From contig NW_003546363.1 of NCBI RefSeq assembly GCF_000090795.2, forward strand, positions 88,691 through 110,752: a DNA stretch of 22,062 bases, in the 5' to 3' direction. The notes beneath the pieces are model-generated. The model was not told the origin of the DNA. It searched no databases and saw only the letters and a program-made list of their open reading frames with translations. A program made the translations under genes and the position numbers. This DNA comes from Amphimedon queenslandica. Lineage: Eukaryota > Porifera > Demospongiae > Haplosclerida > Niphatidae. Positions 21,533 to 22,062 of this stretch are shown here, piece after piece. Every line of letters starts with the position of its first letter. Position 1 is the first letter of the stretch.

Positions 21533-22062
21533 TTAAATGATATCAGAAAAGTCCAGATAGCCAGCCAATGGCTTGACAAGTAAATTAACTGATTCAACCA
21601 ATTCACTGAATAACGGCCTATTGCTGGAGCTTTCATGCCAACATGATACCATCAATGCATAACTGAAAAAAAACAAAAGTACCATACACATACTTGCATT
21701 AGATAATGCATTTTTATGACTAAAAATACAGTTACAGTTTGAATTTAGTTCCATCAATTATGTAATTACTTACATTTCCTGAGAGGAGGCTCCATTCTGA
21801 GGAGGTTGCAGTCTTCCTCCATTGTCCAATAGCTCTACCAGTCCTGAAGGATCAAGGCCAGGATAAGGTGTCTTTCCAAGGCTGAACACTTCCCAGCATA
21901 AAACACCATAAGACCACTATACATGTGAGTATAATAGCAAGGCTATAGTAAAACACTCTATACTTACCACATCAGACTTTTCAGAAAATACTCCATCATG
22001 AATGCTTTCCAATGCCATCCATTTAATAGGCAGCTTGACAGGTCCGGAGTCACTTGCTCATT
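21533..22062 (-). CDS. Receptor-type tyrosine kinase, C-terminal kinase lobe (partial)
   Basis: Three exons: 21968-22062 (5' boundary at or near the window edge), 21774-21916 and 21533-21662. The product contains GPVKLPIKWMALESIHDGVF (P+1 loop and subdomain VIII), [20 protein letters not shown] (subdomain IX), KTPYPG, and EIYALMVSCWHESSSNRPLF (subdomain XI), then a short tail GYLDFSDII and stop. KWMALE and the WSYG..WE pattern are typical of receptor tyrosine kinases. The extracellular region, transmembrane segment and active site lie right of the window, so the receptor family cannot be named and a cytoplasmic kinase is not strictly excluded. An in-frame TGA at 22058-22060 means the first exon must begin between there and about 22050. 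The intron at 21917-21967 is only 51 nt. Confidence 0.93.

Noticed and set aside
20322-22062. Functional link between the Churchill gene and the adjacent tyrosine kinase (FGF-type signalling)
   Set aside because: Vertebrate Churchill responds to FGF, but adjacency here is a single observation and the kinase family is unknown.

Overview
The window is eukaryotic nuclear DNA. It is AT-rich, its protein-coding genes are split by spliceosomal introns, and it has many simple repeats and no operon logic. The genes point to an early-branching animal: a NEDD4-family HECT ligase, a KSR-like pseudokinase, a CREB-regulated transcription coactivator (CRTC), an NR2C2AP homologue, a Churchill (CHURC1) homologue and a receptor-type tyrosine kinase. 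Gene content, the mix of tiny (42-51 nt) and multi-kilobase introns, and the very common TACATGTA palindrome would fit a sponge, probably a demosponge. That placement is an inference, not a demonstrated fact.

Layout. 1-4727 (+): a long intron, then the last two coding exons of a HECT-domain ubiquitin ligase. 4728-6741: 3' flank and intergenic DNA between convergent genes. 6742-9331 (-): five exons of a short, strongly degenerate KSR/RAF-family pseudokinase with a TATA box. 9332-10374: intergenic DNA with a decayed repeat. 10375-18562 (-): nine coding exons of CRTC (718 codons), with a 4.7 kb intron 6 holding a tandem array of about 186-bp units. 18563-18935: a shared divergent promoter region. 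18936-20099 (+): four exons of NR2C2AP (142 codons). 20100-20321: short convergent spacer. 20322-21294 (-): four exons of CHURC1 (112 codons). 21295-21532: short spacer. 21533-22062 (-): last three exons of a tyrosine kinase that runs off the right edge.

Most notable results. (1) Two probable minor-spliceosome (U12-type) introns lie in the two divergent neighbours CRTC and NR2C2AP. One is AT-AC (ATATCC, branch site TTCTTAAC, end AC) and one is GT-AG (GTATCCTT, TCCTTAAC). (2) The KSR-like protein has lost essentially every catalytic kinase motif and lacks the usual KSR N-terminal domains. (3) CRTC carries a full LxRxxSxxxL SIK/AMPK phosphorylation site assembled across an exon junction, where a 30-nt symmetrical micro-exon supplies the L and most of the R codon. 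(4) A tandem and dispersed repeat family has a hairpin that is kept even where its sequence has been replaced. (5) Long (CT)n microsatellites directly abut many 3' splice sites.

The genes are mostly independent housekeeping or signalling genes. The KSR-like protein, CRTC and the tyrosine kinase all belong to kinase signalling, but nothing in the sequence shows that they work together. All exon models were derived by hand from splice signals, phase consistency and recalled family motifs; no alignment or search was run.
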